A stretch of 64,000 nt of DNA from Bradyrhizobium sp. LHD-71 (GCF_031157255.1 NZ_JAVIFX010000015.1:114636-178635), one strand, 5' to 3'. Positions 29,060 through 37,870 are shown, numbered from the stretch's first letter. Program-made: numbers and translations. Notes: a model not told the origin generated them from the sequence alone.

Positions 29060-29392
29060 TCACGCTCCATTGATGGCCGCAGTTATCAGATGTCGCAGCC
29101 GTTCTCCAAGCCGGTTCGGGTCGCCGTCAACGGCGACCTGCTTCAGCCGCGACGTAGCGCCCGACAACGGGTGCACGTCGCCTTTCCGGACACCGAGTTC
29201 CTTCGCCAGCAGATCCGTCACCGCGCGATTGGCCGCGCCGCCTTCGGCGACGGCTCGGACGCGGATTTTCACCACGCTGCGGCCATCGGCGAGTGTCTCG
29301 AGCCCATCGATCCGGTCCTTTCCCCCGCGCGGCGTCACCCGCAACGCGATGCTGACGCCGTGAGCGGCATACCGCCAGGGTTCTACAGACAA
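29060..29392 (-). CDS. DUF167 (YggU-like) family protein
   Basis: The 110-residue product matches the YggU/DUF167 family: [15 protein letters not shown], the conserved [44 protein letters not shown] block in type, then a terminal helix. Function is unknown; structures show a compact alpha/beta fold. No in-frame ATG is suitable, so a TTG start at 29392 preceded by GGTGGAG is proposed. It lies between yggT and folD and seems co-transcribed with both. Confidence 0.85.
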   Translation of the reverse strand: MSVEPWRYAAHGVSIALRVTPRGGKDRIDGLETLADGRSVVKIRVRAVAEGGAANRAVTDLLAKELGVRKGDVHPLSGATSRLKQVAVDGDPNRLGERLRHLITAAINGA

Positions 29393-29426
29393 GGCTCCAC
29401 CAACACGCCTCCCCGGGGAAACGCGA

Positions 29427-29717
29427 TCAGAACACGTTCGGGTAGATGTAGTAGCTGATGATCCGCTGGATCAGCAGGATGATCAGGATCAGGATGACCG
29501 GCGAGATGTCGAGGCCGCCGAAATTCGGCAGAAGCGAGCGGATCGGCCGCAACGCCGGTTCGGTGATCTTGTAGAGAAACTCGGCGACGCCCGCGACGAA
29601 CTGGTTGCGGGTGTTCACGACGTTGAAGGCGATCAGCCAGGACAGGATCGCGGCGGCGATCAGCAGCCAGACGTACAGATCCAGCGCGATGAGAATGATA
29701 TCGAGAATAGCTCGCAT
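29427..29717 (-). CDS. YggT-family membrane protein
   Basis: This 96-residue protein has two hydrophobic segments, residues 4-28 and about 72-92. They flank the conserved YggT stretch with NPVV-like FNVVNTRNQFV and ITEPALRPIRSLLPNFGGLDISPV. YggT proteins are linked to cell division and osmotic tolerance, but the mechanism is open. It is the first gene of the run ending in folD. Confidence 0.9.
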   Translation of the reverse strand: MRAILDIILIALDLYVWLLIAAAILSWLIAFNVVNTRNQFVAGVAEFLYKITEPALRPIRSLLPNFGGLDISPVILILIILLIQRIISYYIYPNVF

Positions 29718-29851
29718 GGCTTGATCTGCTCGCGAAGGGCTGAATCACCGGTTAAATTGCTTCGGCAAAATATCGGTTTGGCCGTGGCGGAACAAGGGAA
29801 GCGGGCTGCTGATCGCCGGAAAAGACGCCCAAATGAACAGCGCAAGCGTTC

Positions 29852-29880
29852 TTGACTTGATCTCGGCTTAAAACGTAAAT
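29852..29880 (+). promoter_or_regulatory. candidate promoter of tRNA-Ala
   Basis: TTGACT (29852-29857) and the AT-rich GTAAAT (29875-29880) are spaced by 17 bases and end 47 bases before the tRNA. The -35 match is good and the -10 is weak; TTAAAA at 29868 is an alternative with poor spacing. Confidence 0.35.
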
Positions 29881-29927
29881 GACGGCACTTTCGGCGGTCC
29901 GGCCATCCAGTGGCTCGGACCTTCGGA

Positions 29928-30003
29928 GGGGCCGTAGCTCAGCTGGGAGAGCGCCTCGTTCGCAATGAGGAGGTCAGGGGTTCGATTCCCCTCGGCTCCA
30001 CCA
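29928..30003 (+). tRNA. tRNA-Ala (anticodon CGC)
   Basis: The 76-base cloverleaf includes an encoded CCA (30001-30003). Acceptor GGGGCCG pairs with CGGCTCC through one G-T wobble. The D arm is GCTC/GAGC, the anticodon loop TTCGCAA gives CGC reading GCG codons, and the T arm contains GTTCGATT. The 3' flank resembles that of tRNA-Thr. No integrase or attachment duplication is next to it. Confidence 0.95.
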
Positions 30004-30078
30004 CTTTCGGCTACGCGGCGCGGCCACAAACGAAGCGTGGTGCGCGGCGTAAAGGGCGAAGCCGGGCTGAAGCACCCC

Positions 30079-30861
30079 TCAAACCGAATGCCTGCCCTGC
30101 ACGCGCCCGACCAGCGACACGACCCAGGCGCGCGGGACGAAGCGCAGCATGAACGGAATCATCTTCATGCCCACCCCGGGCAGCACGAGGCGTTTGCCAG
30201 CCATGAGACCCCGGTAACCGGCCATCGCGACATCGGCTGCTGAAATGCTCAGCACCTTGGAATCGAAGCCGGGAACGATTCCGGCTCGCGCCTGAAATTC
30301 GGTCGGCACGGCGCCCGGACACAAGGCGGTGACGCGCACCCCGCGCGGCGCAAGCTCGCAGAACAAGGCCTCGCTGTAGGAGATCACATAGGCCTTGGTG
30401 GCGTAATATACTGCCATCCGCGGTCCCGGCAGGAAGCCTGCCAGCGACGCGACATTGAGGATGCCGCCGCGGTGGCGCGCAAGGCAGTCGGCAAAGCGAA
30501 GCGACAAATCGGTGAGCGCGCGCACGTTGACGTCAACCATCGCCAGCTGCTCGGTGCGACCGAGCTGCAGCCATTCGCCGAACAGGCCGAAGCCGGCATT
30601 GTTGACGAGATATTCCGGCTCGACGGCTGCCGAGGCCAGTGCCGCGGAAATGACGTCGCCGGCATCGGGGCGCTGGAGGTCGCAGCAGATGATCAACGGT
30701 TCCTGGCCGCCGGCCGCCACGATCTCGTCCGAGAGCGCCTTCAGACGGTCGAGCCTGCGCGCGACCAGCGCGACATGGTGGCCGTTCCTCGCGAAGATCC
30801 TCGCGAGCTCACAGCCGATGCCCGCTGATGCACCCGTAATCAAGGCAACGCGGCCAGCCAT
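30079..30861 (-). CDS. short-chain dehydrogenase/reductase (SDR)
   Basis: The 260-residue enzyme carries the classical SDR marks: TGASAGIG cofactor motif at residues 9-16, NNAG, the catalytic Ser in NVASLAG, and YYATK. ARRLDRL after the second strand with basic residues favours NADPH. The C-terminal part is hydrophobic ([21 protein letters not shown]), as in SDRs acting on lipids or sterol-like substrates near the membrane. It is 9 bases downstream of the TerB-like gene. Substrate unknown. Confidence 0.9.
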   Translation of the reverse strand: MAGRVALITGASAGIGCELARIFARNGHHVALVARRLDRLKALSDEIVAAGGQEPLIICCDLQRPDAGDVISAALASAAVEPEYLVNNAGFGLFGEWLQLGRTEQLAMVDVNVRALTDLSLRFADCLARHRGGILNVASLAGFLPGPRMAVYYATKAYVISYSEALFCELAPRGVRVTALCPGAVPTEFQARAGIVPGFDSKVLSISAADVAMAGYRGLMAGKRLVLPGVGMKMIPFMLRFVPRAWVVSLVGRVQGRHSV

Positions 30862-30870
30862 TGTGAAACC

Positions 30871-31353
30871 TCAGTTCGCGGCTTTCGGCACGATCCTGTT
30901 GCCGGCGACACGATTTCTCAATGCAATGCGCTCATTGGACGACACGCCGAGCAAGTCGGCGGAACGCCACACCATGCTCTCTTCGAATTCGCTGATGTGG
31001 TCGTCCGCATAGACGAGCTCCCACATCATTTCGACGATCCGTGCCCGGCCCTGCTCATCGACGGAACGCATGATCAGGCTGGTGAAGCGATAGAGATCGA
31101 CCGACTCGCCTTCCACCCGCTTGGCGGCCTCGATCAGTTCGCCGACTGCCGCATCATCGAGGTCGAAACGGCTCGCAAGCAGCGAGCGCAGCTTCTCCTG
31201 CTCCTTCGCAGACGCGTCCCCGTCGATAGAGATGAGGTGCACCAACAGGGCCGCCGCGGCCAGCCGGTAGTCATTGTCGTCGAACCTGCGGGGCACGGAC
31301 CCGCTGGCAGACGCGAGTTCGGCGACGATCTGGCGAAGCTTGTCCAATATCAA
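30871..31353 (-). CDS. TerB-like (tellurite-resistance/DjlA-type) protein
   Basis: This protein of about 160 residues has the TerB helical fold: DYRLAAAALLVHLISIDGDASAKEQEKLRSLL, then a second similar half with MMWELVYADDHISEFEESMVWRSADLLGVS. Both acidic metal-binding-like DGD and DDHISEFE segments are present. The start is unclear: no ATG lies at the homology boundary, so TTG 31353 (ILDKLRQ) is proposed. TTG 31347 and 31365 are alternatives, and a much longer ATG at 31521 adds non-homologous residues. Function unproved. Confidence 0.75.
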   Translation of the reverse strand: MILDKLRQIVAELASASGSVPRRFDDNDYRLAAAALLVHLISIDGDASAKEQEKLRSLLASRFDLDDAAVGELIEAAKRVEGESVDLYRFTSLIMRSVDEQGRARIVEMMWELVYADDHISEFEESMVWRSADLLGVSSNERIALRNRVAGNRIVPKAAN

Positions 31354-31595
31354 CGCGTGTACCAAAGCTTTCAAGGAGGCAGCCTCGCCGCCTCGCGTTT
31401 CCAAGCCGAAATTCGCGCCCCTTATGAAGAGGAATCGCGACAGCCGCAAGAATGCGAGAACCTCCTTCACGATCTCGTGGGCAAGACCGGGACCGAGGAG
31501 GCTCGAACGCCTGTGTGACATGCGTCACATCGAGTTGGAAAGGAGGCCGGTACAGTCCGGCCATTGGTGTTCAAGCCCGGTTCTGGGAGATTCGC

Positions 31596-32411
31596 ATGAA
31601 GAAGCTCGTACTTGTGGCCGCGATGCTGATGGCCAGCGCATGCGCACATGCCGGCAGCTTCAACTTCAACGTCGAGGGACACAAGATTCGCGTGAATGTC
31701 CCGCGCGGGTGTGCCTCGCTGTCATGTATCAACGTCTCCGCGCCGACGATTACCGACAAGTTTAAGGATAAGGACGAGACCTCGCCCAGGGCCGGCGCGG
31801 CCACGACTGCACCCGCGGCAGCGCCGGCCGCTCAGGCTGCGACACCGTCTGCACCGACCGCCCCGACGCCCGCGCCTCCCGCCACCGCACCACAGGCCTC
31901 CACCAAGGTCACCGTGCTGCCCGCACCGGCGCCTGAAACCAAGGCAACGGATGCCACTGCTCCATCGGCATCGACGCCTGCGCTGACCGCGCCGGAGGTC
32001 TCGGCGGAGCCCGCGCCTGCTCCGGTCGCAACACCCGCCCCGGCTGCAGTGCAGGTGGCATCGGCACCGCCTGCGTCACTTCCGGCTCCGGCTCCTGCCG
32101 CTGTGCAGGCCGCCAACACGCCAATCGGGCTTTGGATATCGGAGAAGAAGGAGGGCAAAATCCGGATCGAGGACTGCAATGGCAATCTCTGCGGCTATGC
32201 CGTCGATGCCAAGACCGGGGCGAACGGCGCCAAGGTCCTGATCAACATGAAACCGCGCGGCGACAAGTGGAGCGGCCGCATCAAGGATACCCGCAGCGGC
32301 GGCGTATACGATTCAACTATCGCGCTCCGCGGCAGCGACAAGCTTCGCGTTCAGGGCTGCGCCTTCGGCGGCATGTTCTGCGGCGGCGAGACCTGGACCC
32401 GTATTCAGTAG
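31596..32411 (+). CDS. DUF2147 secreted protein with Ala/Pro-rich linker
   Basis: The 271-residue product starts with a signal peptide (MKKLVLVAAMLMASACAHA). A short N-terminal part includes a CASLSC cysteine pair. An Ala/Pro/Thr-rich linker of about 110 residues follows (around 65-175), and then a C-terminal DUF2147 domain, GLWISEKKEGKIRIEDCNGNLCGYAV to GGETWTRIQ. DUF2147 proteins are periplasmic and probably bind ligands; two cysteine pairs may be disulfides. The linker suggests a wall- or membrane-spanning reach. ATG 31596 has GGGAGA upstream. Confidence 0.85.
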   Translation: MKKLVLVAAMLMASACAHAGSFNFNVEGHKIRVNVPRGCASLSCINVSAPTITDKFKDKDETSPRAGAATTAPAAAPAAQAATPSAPTAPTPAPPATAPQASTKVTVLPAPAPETKATDATAPSASTPALTAPEVSAEPAPAPVATPAPAAVQVASAPPASLPAPAPAAVQAANTPIGLWISEKKEGKIRIEDCNGNLCGYAVDAKTGANGAKVLINMKPRGDKWSGRIKDTRSGGVYDSTIALRGSDKLRVQGCAFGGMFCGGETWTRIQ

Positions 32412-32457
32412 GTCGCGCCCACCTGTTGTGCCTGCTCGCTTTTCGCGAGAACGGTCT

Positions 32458-33585
32458 TCAAAAGTAGCTTTGCAGTGTGCCGCGGCGACGAATGTCCAGC
32501 GTTGCACAGTGGAACGCGCCTCCGAACGCGGCGTAGTGCAGAAACTCACACGGAATGGGCTCAAGACCCCAAGCCTTCAGCGCGGCCATCATGCGCTTGT
32601 GATGCGGATCGACGATCACACGCGTCTCGTCGATCATCAGGATGTTCATGCTGAGCCACTTGCCGCACATTGACGTGACCTTCAGCAGCCGGCTGTCGAT
32701 GGGATCCGGCTCCGGCGCAATCAGAATGTCCCACGTCTTTAGAATTGGCGGCAACCGTGCAACGTCGATGTACTCCGGATTGACGAGCAGCTTGCCTGGC
32801 CCGAGCGGCAGGATCGTCGTGTCGATGTGCATTGGATTGGGGCACCGGCTTTCGATCTCATGGACGCGGTAGCCTTCGCCGAGATGACGCCGCAGCCAGG
32901 CGATGCCCATCAGGTTTGTCACATTGCTGCGGGTGACGAAGATGTCACGGCCGCAGCGGAAAAAGTCGGCTGCGTCGAACACGGGCTCAAACTCAGTGAG
33001 GATATAGCTGATGGGCTCGCCCTTTTCGGGCAGGCGGAAATCAGGATCGAACAATTCGTCGGTCAGTTGCGGCTTTGGCGCCGATGTCCAGCGCGCTCCC
33101 TTCTGGAAGTACTCCTTCAGGATCGTGCGGTAGGAGTGCGTCTCGAAGTATCGGCACGGCCATGCCATCGGCGTCTCAATGATCTCGTCGCCAATCACCA
33201 GCATGCTGTCGCGGGGGCACGAGTTGCAAAAGCCGTGTGACGTCCAGCCCGGCGCACCGAACTTCCTCCGGTAGTCGACGGGATCGGGCCGGCGCACCGT
33301 GACGCCGAGCGACTGCAACAGCGCAATGAAGCCATCGAGCTCGCGCTGCGCAGGCTCAATCATGAAGGCAGGATAGCGGAAGCCGGCGACGAGCGACTGC
33401 GCGCGCGCGGCAAGGCCCGGAATGTTGCAGGTGACCACCGGATGGCTGGATGGGATCGTTGCACCTTCCAGTCGGCCGACGATGATTTCCTCCAGCGGGT
33501 CCCACTCGTTGTGCGAGTTGACGGGGCAGGTCGCGGACGCCGCCACAGCGTTCGCCGCGGCGTCCATTCTCATCTGCAGTTGCAT
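32458..33585 (-). CDS. glycine-amidinotransferase-like enzyme
   Basis: The 375-residue protein matches the L-arginine:glycine amidinotransferase family (guanidino-group-modifying fold): NSHNEWDPLEEIIVGR at residues 23-38, FDAADFFRCGRDIFVTRSNVTN from 203, PMHIDTT with His253, and GGAFHCATLDIRRRG with nucleophile Cys360. Asp204/Asp207, His253 and Cys360 make the triad. Such enzymes move an amidino group from arginine to an amine (creatine, streptomycin and saxitoxin routes); hydrolase activity is also possible. It closes the minus-strand TRAP/nitrile hydratase run, after a 140-base gap with an inverted repeat. Confidence 0.85.
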   Translation of the reverse strand: MQLQMRMDAAANAVAASATCPVNSHNEWDPLEEIIVGRLEGATIPSSHPVVTCNIPGLAARAQSLVAGFRYPAFMIEPAQRELDGFIALLQSLGVTVRRPDPVDYRRKFGAPGWTSHGFCNSCPRDSMLVIGDEIIETPMAWPCRYFETHSYRTILKEYFQKGARWTSAPKPQLTDELFDPDFRLPEKGEPISYILTEFEPVFDAADFFRCGRDIFVTRSNVTNLMGIAWLRRHLGEGYRVHEIESRCPNPMHIDTTILPLGPGKLLVNPEYIDVARLPPILKTWDILIAPEPDPIDSRLLKVTSMCGKWLSMNILMIDETRVIVDPHHKRMMAALKAWGLEPIPCEFLHYAAFGGAFHCATLDIRRRGTLQSYF

Positions 33586-33609
33586 TCCTCGCCTCGGATA
33601 GTTGCCTTG

Positions 33610-33640
33610 ACGATAGACAAGCTCTTGAACTTGCTATCGT
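33610..33640. promoter_or_regulatory. 31-base inverted repeat upstream of the amidinotransferase gene
   Basis: ACGATAG-A-CAAG at 33610-33621 pairs with CTTG-CTATCGT at 33630-33640 around CTCTTGAA, with one bulged A. It lies 24 bases upstream of the amidinotransferase ATG. The size and spacing fit a dimeric regulator site; a terminator for the upstream hydrolase gene is less likely since no U tract follows. Confidence 0.5.
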
Positions 33641-33725
33641 TCCGAGACCGGCGGCGCCGTCAATCGTTCAAAACACCGCAGCCGCCTTCGCGACGCAGCA
33701 AAGCCGTGTCGTTACGTGGTTGAGT

Positions 33726-34502
33726 TCACGCCAGCCGCTGGATCGCCGCGATGGTCTCGCGCGGCTTTTCCAGCAGCACCATGTGGCCGGCTTCCGGGAT
33801 CGACACGAGCTGAGCGCCATTGATCAGCCGCTTGAATTCGTGCGCATAGACAGGCGACACCACCTTGTCGCTGTCGCCCCAGATGAGGATCGTCTTTGCC
33901 TTTACGCGGTAGAGGCGTTCCGACAATCCGCGTTCAGGAATCGGAAACAACAGACGACCGGCCATGCCGAGCTGCCGCGCGTTCGTCACCAGAAATCCTT
34001 GCAGAAACTTCGGGTCGTCCAGTGCAAGCCCTGTCGTCAGCCGCGCCTTTCCGACTTCTTCGTCGTGGTACAGCAGCGCCGGCATCTCGTAAGGCAGTTT
34101 GGTGAAAATGTCCGCGACCGGATGATCGTCGAGCCAGATGCCTGCCGGCGCAATCAGGCCAAGGCGCGAAACGTCGTTCGGGCATACCGCGGCCATCTCG
34201 GCTGCGATCATGCCACCCATCGAATGACCGACAAGAACGGGATCCTTCAGGCCGAGCGCATTGACCACGTCCCACGTGTGCAGCGTGAAATCCAGCATGT
34301 CGCGGATCTCGTGACACTCGTCACTATCCCCGTAGCCGGGGATCAGCGGCGCATAGACGTGAAAGCTTTCCGAGAGCTTGGCAAGAAAAGCGTCGTCTGC
34401 CGCAAGCCCGCCTGCACCGTGCAGGAACACCAGCGGCTGACCTCGACCACCTTCGAAGTAGCGCACCGGCGTGTAATGGGTCTTGATCGTCTTCAGTTCC
34501 AT
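33726..34502 (-). CDS. alpha/beta-fold hydrolase
   Basis: This 258-residue hydrolase has the oxyanion-hole motif LVFLHGAGG, the nucleophile elbow GHSMGG (Ser near residue 97), the late acid in IWGDSDKVVSP and the catalytic His in EAGHMVLLEKP. It resembles meta-cleavage or carboxylester hydrolases of the AB hydrolase-1 family. It sits 16 bases after the LLM oxidoreductase gene, suggesting that it hydrolyses an oxidation product or lactone/ester intermediate of the same route. ATG 34502 was preferred to a longer start inside the upstream gene. Confidence 0.88.
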   Translation of the reverse strand: MELKTIKTHYTPVRYFEGGRGQPLVFLHGAGGLAADDAFLAKLSESFHVYAPLIPGYGDSDECHEIRDMLDFTLHTWDVVNALGLKDPVLVGHSMGGMIAAEMAAVCPNDVSRLGLIAPAGIWLDDHPVADIFTKLPYEMPALLYHDEEVGKARLTTGLALDDPKFLQGFLVTNARQLGMAGRLLFPIPERGLSERLYRVKAKTILIWGDSDKVVSPVYAHEFKRLINGAQLVSIPEAGHMVLLEKPRETIAAIQRLA

Positions 34503-34518
34503 GATCGTTCGCCCTCGC

Positions 34519-35790
34519 CTACGCCAGCACGCGCGAAACGGCGTCTGCCGCATCGAGCTCGGACGGCAATCTGCCGGCTGCGACGCGCTGCTTCATCGGC
34601 TTGCACCAGAAGCGATCGTCATCCGCAAAGTCGGGGAACATGTTGCGCAGTTTCGGTAGTACTTTCTCGGCAAACAGTTTCGTCGAGTACATGCACTTTT
34701 CCTTCGGCATGTTGCCGACATGCATCAGGCAGAAGATGTTGCCGACGTGCAGCGACGTGATGAGATCCTCCATTCGCTGGCGCACCGTTTCCGGCGAACC
34801 CGCGATGACGTGACCGCCCTCGATCAAGTCCTTCCACGTCAGCTTCGCATAGCCTGCGCGCGGCGGCGCGTACTGCGACAACGCACCGGTCTGGATGGTC
34901 TTGATGGTACGGTAGCCCGGGGCGTCGGCGAAGCCCGCATAGACGTGCAGGCAGCGGTTGTAGAAATACAAAACGTGCTCCGCATAGAGCCGCTCGGCCT
35001 CCTCGTCGCTCTCGGCGACGCAGATCGTCTGCGCAAACCCTGCGCGGTACGGCGAAGTGTCGGAGGCATTGCGTGCGGTGACACGGTCCCAGTAGCCCTT
35101 CATCAGCGCCTGCGCGCGGATGTAGCCGGAGAACGAGAGGTAGGAATACGAATAGGTGTTGTCGATGCAGAAGTCGTACGTCTCGACTGAGCCGCCGCCC
35201 GGAATATGCACCGGCGGATGCGGCTGCTGGATCGGGCGCGGCCAGATATTGACGTAGCGCAACTTCGTGTAGCGGCCGTTGAAGGCGAACGGTTTGCGCT
35301 CTGTCCACGCCTTGATGATCAGGTCGTGCGCCTCCTGATATTTTTCTCGCGTGAGTGACGGGATCTGACCGTAGCAGTAGTTGGTGTCCATCGACGTGCC
35401 GACGGGAAAGCCCGCGACCAGGCGCCCGCCTGAGATGCAGTCGAGCATCGCGAATTCTTCCGCGACTCGCACCGGTGGATTGTAAAGCGCAATCGAGTTG
35501 CCGAGCACGACCAGCGCCACGTCCTTGGTGCGTCGCGCAAGGCCCGCAGAGATGATGTTCGGCGACGGCATGATGCCATAACCGTTCTGGTGGTGCTCGT
35601 TGACGCCGATACCATCGAAACCGACGGTGCCGGCGTATTCCAGCAGGTCCATGTAGGTGTTGTAGACTTCGTGGCTCTTCTCGGGATCGAACAGCGCCTG
35701 ATCGATATCCACCCACACCGAGCGGTTCTTCTCCCGGAAGTCATCCGGCAGATACGGCCACGGCATCAGGTTGAACCAAGTGAACTTCAT
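34519..35790 (-). CDS. LLM-class flavin-dependent oxidoreductase
   Basis: The 423-residue protein has the luciferase-like monooxygenase TIM-barrel pattern: KFTWFNLMPWPYLP, GFDGIGVNEHHQNGYG, ALVVLGNSIALYNPPVRVAEEFAMLDCISGGRLVAGFPVGT and a late GSPETVRQRMEDL. Members use reduced FMN (or F420) to oxygenate, often cleaving C-N, C-S or ring bonds. It follows the nitrile hydratase genes after 162 bases and precedes a hydrolase by 16. A catabolic step on the same nitrogenous substrate is the simplest inference. Confidence 0.87.
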   Translation of the reverse strand: MKFTWFNLMPWPYLPDDFREKNRSVWVDIDQALFDPEKSHEVYNTYMDLLEYAGTVGFDGIGVNEHHQNGYGIMPSPNIISAGLARRTKDVALVVLGNSIALYNPPVRVAEEFAMLDCISGGRLVAGFPVGTSMDTNYCYGQIPSLTREKYQEAHDLIIKAWTERKPFAFNGRYTKLRYVNIWPRPIQQPHPPVHIPGGGSVETYDFCIDNTYSYSYLSFSGYIRAQALMKGYWDRVTARNASDTSPYRAGFAQTICVAESDEEAERLYAEHVLYFYNRCLHVYAGFADAPGYRTIKTIQTGALSQYAPPRAGYAKLTWKDLIEGGHVIAGSPETVRQRMEDLITSLHVGNIFCLMHVGNMPKEKCMYSTKLFAEKVLPKLRNMFPDFADDDRFWCKPMKQRVAAGRLPSELDAADAVSRVLA

Positions 35791-35952
35791 GGCGCGTTCT
35801 CCTCAATTCCCCAATATTTGATGCCTGCACGAGCGGTCAGGCTTGACGGGAATGATACCGGGCAGCACGACGATGGATAGAGCTTTGTTGCGGGAGACCT
35901 ATGCGACCGGCAGCAATCTCGTGCCGGCCCGGCAATGCTCCATCAATGACGC

Positions 35953-36336
35953 CTAGCCGAAATCCTCCGACCTCAGCTCGATGGGCGAGCCGTGCGGGGT
36001 GCGGTCGGCAGCGTGGTCCCAAGCGTCGCGATAGCGATGCAGCGTCTCGCGCGAAGCGACGTTCTTTTCGGCAACCAAGTTCTCAAGCGTCGCCAGCCAA
36101 TGCTTGTAGTAGGTCTCGCCAGTATCGGGGTCGCCGGCAGCCTGCGCGCGCTTGATCTCCCTCGCCAGCGCCGCCGCCCATTCCTGCCACGTGAACAGGC
36201 CTTTCTGGTGTAGCGCCAGCGCCATCGCGAACGCCTGCGCCTCCCACGGTTCGCGGAAGACCGGACCGTCAGCGTCGCGCGGAACACCAGGCACGGCGAT
36301 CGCGGCATGCATCGCAGCGCGCGGATCGAGCGGCAT
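35953..36336 (-). CDS. nitrile hydratase accessory protein (beta-subunit N-terminal-like)
   Basis: The 127-residue protein resembles the small accessory/activator proteins of cobalt nitrile hydratases, which resemble the N-terminal part of the beta subunit: DGPVFREPWEAQAFAMALALHQKGLFTWQEWAAALAREI in type, then YYKHWLATLENLVAEKN. Such proteins help load cobalt by exchanging the alpha subunit. Its ATG overlaps the beta-subunit stop by one base (TGATG), so translation is coupled. The upstream frame extension inside nthB was rejected. Confidence 0.85.
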   Translation of the reverse strand: MPLDPRAAMHAAIAVPGVPRDADGPVFREPWEAQAFAMALALHQKGLFTWQEWAAALAREIKRAQAAGDPDTGETYYKHWLATLENLVAEKNVASRETLHRYRDAWDHAADRTPHGSPIELRSEDFG

Positions 36337-37007
36337 CAGGCGCGCTCCGACGGAGATTCCAAATATGATTCCCACGCGTCCACCGACACCTTCATGGTCG
36401 GGTCGGCGTCCGCACCCCACAGCTCAGTGCCTGCGAAAGACACGGTGTAGAGCCATTGCGGCTTTTCGCCCTGTCCGAGCGAGTTGGTATCCGGAAAGAC
36501 GTGGCAGCCGTGCAGAAGCTCGATCGTACCGACGCGGCCGCGTACATAGCGCGGCAGCCGCGTGTGAGTCGGCGGGTTGATGGTCTTCATACGTACCTGA
36601 TCGCCGATCGCAAATCGTGCCGGCGCGGTCGGATCGCGCTCCGTCGGTCCGCCACGATGCAGCATCGCCATCACGTCATCGCGGCTCAGTGTCTTCAGGC
36701 CCGCCTTCGCCACCGTCAACACACGACCTGACGCGATCTCGTCTTCCGAGACCAGATCACGCTCGATCATCAGGCGTTCCAGGCCCGCAAGCCAGAGCTG
36801 GTAGTAGCTTTTGCTCAGATAGTCGGCATGCGGGCGGTTCTCGCGCGCAAAGCGTGACATGTCGATGTTCCAGCCGCCCGGCCGCGACATCGCCAGCGTC
36901 AGTGCGAACGCCCTGCGCTCCCACGCGGCATGGAAGACCGGTTCGTTCGGCTCGGGCTGTACCGGGCCGAACCCCTCCACGCCGCCCATGTCCTGTGCGC
37001 CGTCCAT
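36336..37007 (-). CDS. nthB: nitrile hydratase subunit beta
   Basis: This 223-residue subunit carries typical beta features: MDGAQDMGG at the N-terminus, EPVFHAAWERRAFALTLAMSRPGGWNIDMSRFARE, YYQLWLAGLERLM, and the C-terminal SH3-like domain with RLPRYVRGRVGTIELLHGCHVFPD and LYTVSFAGTELWG. With the alpha subunit it hydrates nitriles to amides. One base separates it from nthA and its stop codon overlaps the accessory gene start. Confidence 0.93.
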   Translation of the reverse strand: MDGAQDMGGVEGFGPVQPEPNEPVFHAAWERRAFALTLAMSRPGGWNIDMSRFARENRPHADYLSKSYYQLWLAGLERLMIERDLVSEDEIASGRVLTVAKAGLKTLSRDDVMAMLHRGGPTERDPTAPARFAIGDQVRMKTINPPTHTRLPRYVRGRVGTIELLHGCHVFPDTNSLGQGEKPQWLYTVSFAGTELWGADADPTMKVSVDAWESYLESPSERA

Positions 37008-37008
37008 T

Positions 37009-37629
37009 TCAACCCAACTCGTTCGGATGCTTCGGCAGACCGCTACCGATCATGCTGTCGCGCGTCACGAGGTCAGCGAGCCGCTCTTCGCTCCAACCGT
37101 CGGTGCCCGCCGGGCGCATCGGCAACACGAAGTAGCGGATCTCGGCCGTTGAATCCCAGATGCGAATGTCCGTGTCTGGTGAAAGCTCGACACCGAAGTC
37201 ACGCAGCACGCCGCGCGGATCAGACACCGCGCGCGACCGATAGGGCGCTGACTTGTACCACACCGGCGGCAAGCCGAGCACTGGCCACGGATAACAGGAG
37301 CAAAGCGTGCACACGACCATGTTGTGGGTTTTCGGCGTATTCTCCAACGCGATAATGTGCTCGCCCTGACGCCCGGCATAGTTCAGCTCGGCAATCGCAG
37401 GCGTTGCGTCGGCAAGCAGGCGCTTGCGGTATTCGGGATCGGTCCAGGCGCGGGCGACCACGCGCGCGCCGTTGCGCGGGCCGACCTTCTTCTCGTAGGT
37501 TTCGATCAGAAGATCGAGCGCAGCCGGATCGACATAGCCCTTCTCCGTGAGCACGGTTTCGAGCGCGCGCACGCGCAACTCGGTTTCCGACAGTTCGGAA
37601 TGCTCGTGATCGTGGTCGTGTCCGCTCAT
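37009..37629 (-). CDS. nthA: nitrile hydratase subunit alpha, cobalt type
   Basis: The 206-residue catalytic subunit binds a non-corrin cobalt through the claw motif V-C-T-L-C-S-C at residues 106-112 (Cys107, Cys110, Cys112). Thr at the second position is the cobalt-type signature, since iron enzymes have Ser. [23 protein letters not shown] and RPAGTDGW also match. The N-terminus HDHDHEH may bind metal. The product amide would be hydrolysed by the amidase encoded upstream. Confidence 0.94.
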   Translation of the reverse strand: MSGHDHDHEHSELSETELRVRALETVLTEKGYVDPAALDLLIETYEKKVGPRNGARVVARAWTDPEYRKRLLADATPAIAELNYAGRQGEHIIALENTPKTHNMVVCTLCSCYPWPVLGLPPVWYKSAPYRSRAVSDPRGVLRDFGVELSPDTDIRIWDSTAEIRYFVLPMRPAGTDGWSEERLADLVTRDSMIGSGLPKHPNELG

Positions 37630-37696
37630 GCGACTAGCATACGCGCGATCGGGACGATGTCGAGATGGGATTCGGAAGGAACGTAGCCCGGACGAG

Positions 37697-37870
37697 CTAG
37701 GCGCCGTTCCCATTGGCCTCGCGCAGCGACTTCCAGAAATCGTACACCAACAGCAGCATCACCAGCACGCAGATGAGGATCAGCGGCAGCGCCTTGATCC
37801 ACCAGAGCAGAAGCCCAAGAAATGCAAACACACCGGCGATGCCGATGATTCCGGTGACCAGATTTGTCAT
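37697..37870 (-). CDS. 57-residue small membrane protein between amidase and nthA
   Basis: This short gene has ATG at 37870, a strong ribosome-binding site (GGTGAGGAG) and TAG at 37697-37699. The product begins [20 protein letters not shown] and continues with two closely spaced hydrophobic segments, about residues 4-24 and 28-47, around a short WWIK turn. A polar tail [11 protein letters not shown] is predicted cytoplasmic. It starts 10 bases after the amidase stop and ends 67 bases before nthA. I know no function; a transport or membrane-recruiting role for this locus is possible. Confidence 0.7.
   Translation of the reverse strand: MTNLVTGIIGIAGVFAFLGLLLWWIKALPLILICVLVMLLLVYDFWKSLREANGNGA

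Noticed and set aside
29928..30078. tRNA-Ala as a possible integration site of a mobile element
   Set aside because: No integrase, no duplicated tRNA end and no change of gene character follow the tRNA.
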